14,451 bases of DNA from Nitrososphaerales archaeon TH526 (GTDB lineage: Archaea > Thermoproteota > Nitrososphaeria > Nitrososphaerales > Nitrososphaeraceae), in NCBI GenBank assembly GCA_014523665.1, contig JAATVR010000613.1, forward strand, positions 1 through 14,451, in the 5' to 3' direction. Of the stretch, positions 14,126 to 14,451 are shown one piece after another. The notes beneath the pieces were generated by a model, which saw nothing but the letters and a program-made list of their open reading frames with translations, searched no databases and was not told the origin of the DNA. Every line of letters begins with the position of its first letter. Position 1 is the stretch's first letter. The translations under genes were made by a program, and so were the position numbers.

Positions 14126-14248
14126 TGGAATAATAAGGTGCTTGAACAACGTCTTTGGGACTTCACCTTAGGGACCGAATTCAATCCCCAAGTTAGCCAT
14201 GATGATTTGTTTGATAGTTTTAGACTATCGCTACAATTCTGGCATTAG
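14126..14248 (+). pseudogene. TerL-like fragment 6: C-terminal tail
   Basis: The frame reads NKVLEQRLWDFTLGTEFNPQ then VSHDDLFDSFRLSLQFWH and TAG at 14246-14248. The last 18 residues match the ends of the copies at 9146, 9482 and 11258; this is the cleanest version of the tail. What precedes SHDD does not match the other copies, so it may be unrelated sequence joined by deletion. The paired Asp residues fit the late acidic metal-binding position of terminase nucleases. It directly follows the exported-protein gene ending at 14094. Confidence 0.6.
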
Positions 14249-14272
14249 CGTATTCTGTATACTTTTATTTCG

Positions 14273-14451
14273 TCACTTCAGTGGCTCCTTGATTATCTCT
14301 ACCCACTGAGATCGCCACTCAGGTGGTTCGAAATGATCTCCAAAGTAGAGTGTTTCATGAACGACTTTATTATCTTTGAATTCCATGATGCATACCACAT
14401 TAACTGGACGTCTATTATATGTAATAACATATTCAGTTATCCACAGACTTC
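14273..14451 (-). CDS. SnoaL/NTF2-like protein, C-terminal part (cut by window edge)
   Basis: A minus frame open at the right edge reads WITEYVITYNRRPVNVVCIM, then EFKDNKVVHETLYFGDHFEP and PEWRSQWVEIIKEPLK, ending at 14273. The y-x-GRPV-x-x-V-(S/C)-IMEF-x-x-x-KVVHET-x-YF-x-(D)-x-F-x-x-P-x-WR-x-x-WVE pattern is that of SnoaL-like polyketide-cyclase / NTF2-superfamily proteins, small cone-shaped folds that bind hydrophobic ligands or act as isomerase-like enzymes. About 59 of an expected 120-140 residues are visible. The frame has no defects in the part seen. The substrate is unknown. It converges with TerL fragment 6, with 24 bases between the two stops. Confidence 0.75.
   Translation of the reverse strand, partial: SLWITEYVITYNRRPVNVVCIMEFKDNKVVHETLYFGDHFEPPEWRSQWVEIIKEPLK

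Noticed and set aside
1..14451. CRISPR arrays, tRNA or rRNA genes, insertion sequences with terminal inverted repeats
   Set aside because: No regularly spaced repeats, no cloverleaf with T-loop consensus, and no transposase motif or flanking inverted repeats seen by eye.

Overview
The window looks like an accessory, partly decayed stretch of an archaeal chromosome. The most likely source is an ammonia-oxidising Nitrososphaerota (Nitrososphaerales, Nitrosocosmicus-like), but no rRNA or core gene fixes this. The inference rests on A+T-rich TATA boxes about 24-33 bases upstream of start codons with almost no leader, many small exported proteins whose signal peptides end in AQ or AFA, YVTN-type propellers, bacterial-Ig-like domains, and low coding density. 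No tRNA, rRNA, CRISPR array or intact insertion sequence was seen.

Layout. 1-421 (minus) is the N-terminal part of an exported protein cut by the window edge. 894-2342 holds three broken genes: a Cys-containing exported-protein remnant (minus), a nearly complete Nudix hydrolase gene killed by one frameshift and one stop (plus), and an exported YVTN-propeller remnant (minus). 2343-3000 has no assignable gene. 3001-6866 is the best preserved block, three plus-strand genes: a small soluble protein, a sialidase-fold protein with five Asp boxes and an added C-terminal beta-domain, and a 583-residue exported propeller-like protein with a glycosylatable stalk. Base composition in the sialidase gene is visibly richer in G+C than its surroundings, and it resembles bacterial proteins, so transfer is likely. 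7410-8264 carries two small exported or membrane proteins.

From about 6990 to 14248 the window is a graveyard. At least six plus-strand fragments share motifs that fit the C-terminal nuclease domain of a phage or virus large terminase (TerL): 6990-7232, 8541-9146, 9423-9539, 11154-11258, 13093-13473 and 14126-14248. Four end in nearly the same tail (DDLFDxFRLSLQFWH-like). Between them sit a 47-residue WC-x-KC metal-ribbon-like microprotein (9254-9397), two related exported proteins each directly following a TerL fragment (9562-9997 broken; 13561-14094 with one in-frame TAA), a YVTN propeller remnant and a bacterial-Ig-like domain on the minus strand (10321-11064), a decayed paralogue of the left-edge gene (11334-11667), an unknown 107-residue gene (11757-12080), a helix-hairpin-helix RadA-like remnant (12081-12363) and other scraps. 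The right edge holds the C-terminus of a SnoaL/NTF2-like protein (minus, 14273-14451).

How it fits together: most intact genes encode cell-surface or secreted proteins. The repeated association of terminase-like fragments with small exported proteins suggests repeated insertion, duplication and decay of a virus- or plasmid-derived cassette. The reconstructed reading frames were done by eye and need homology searches.
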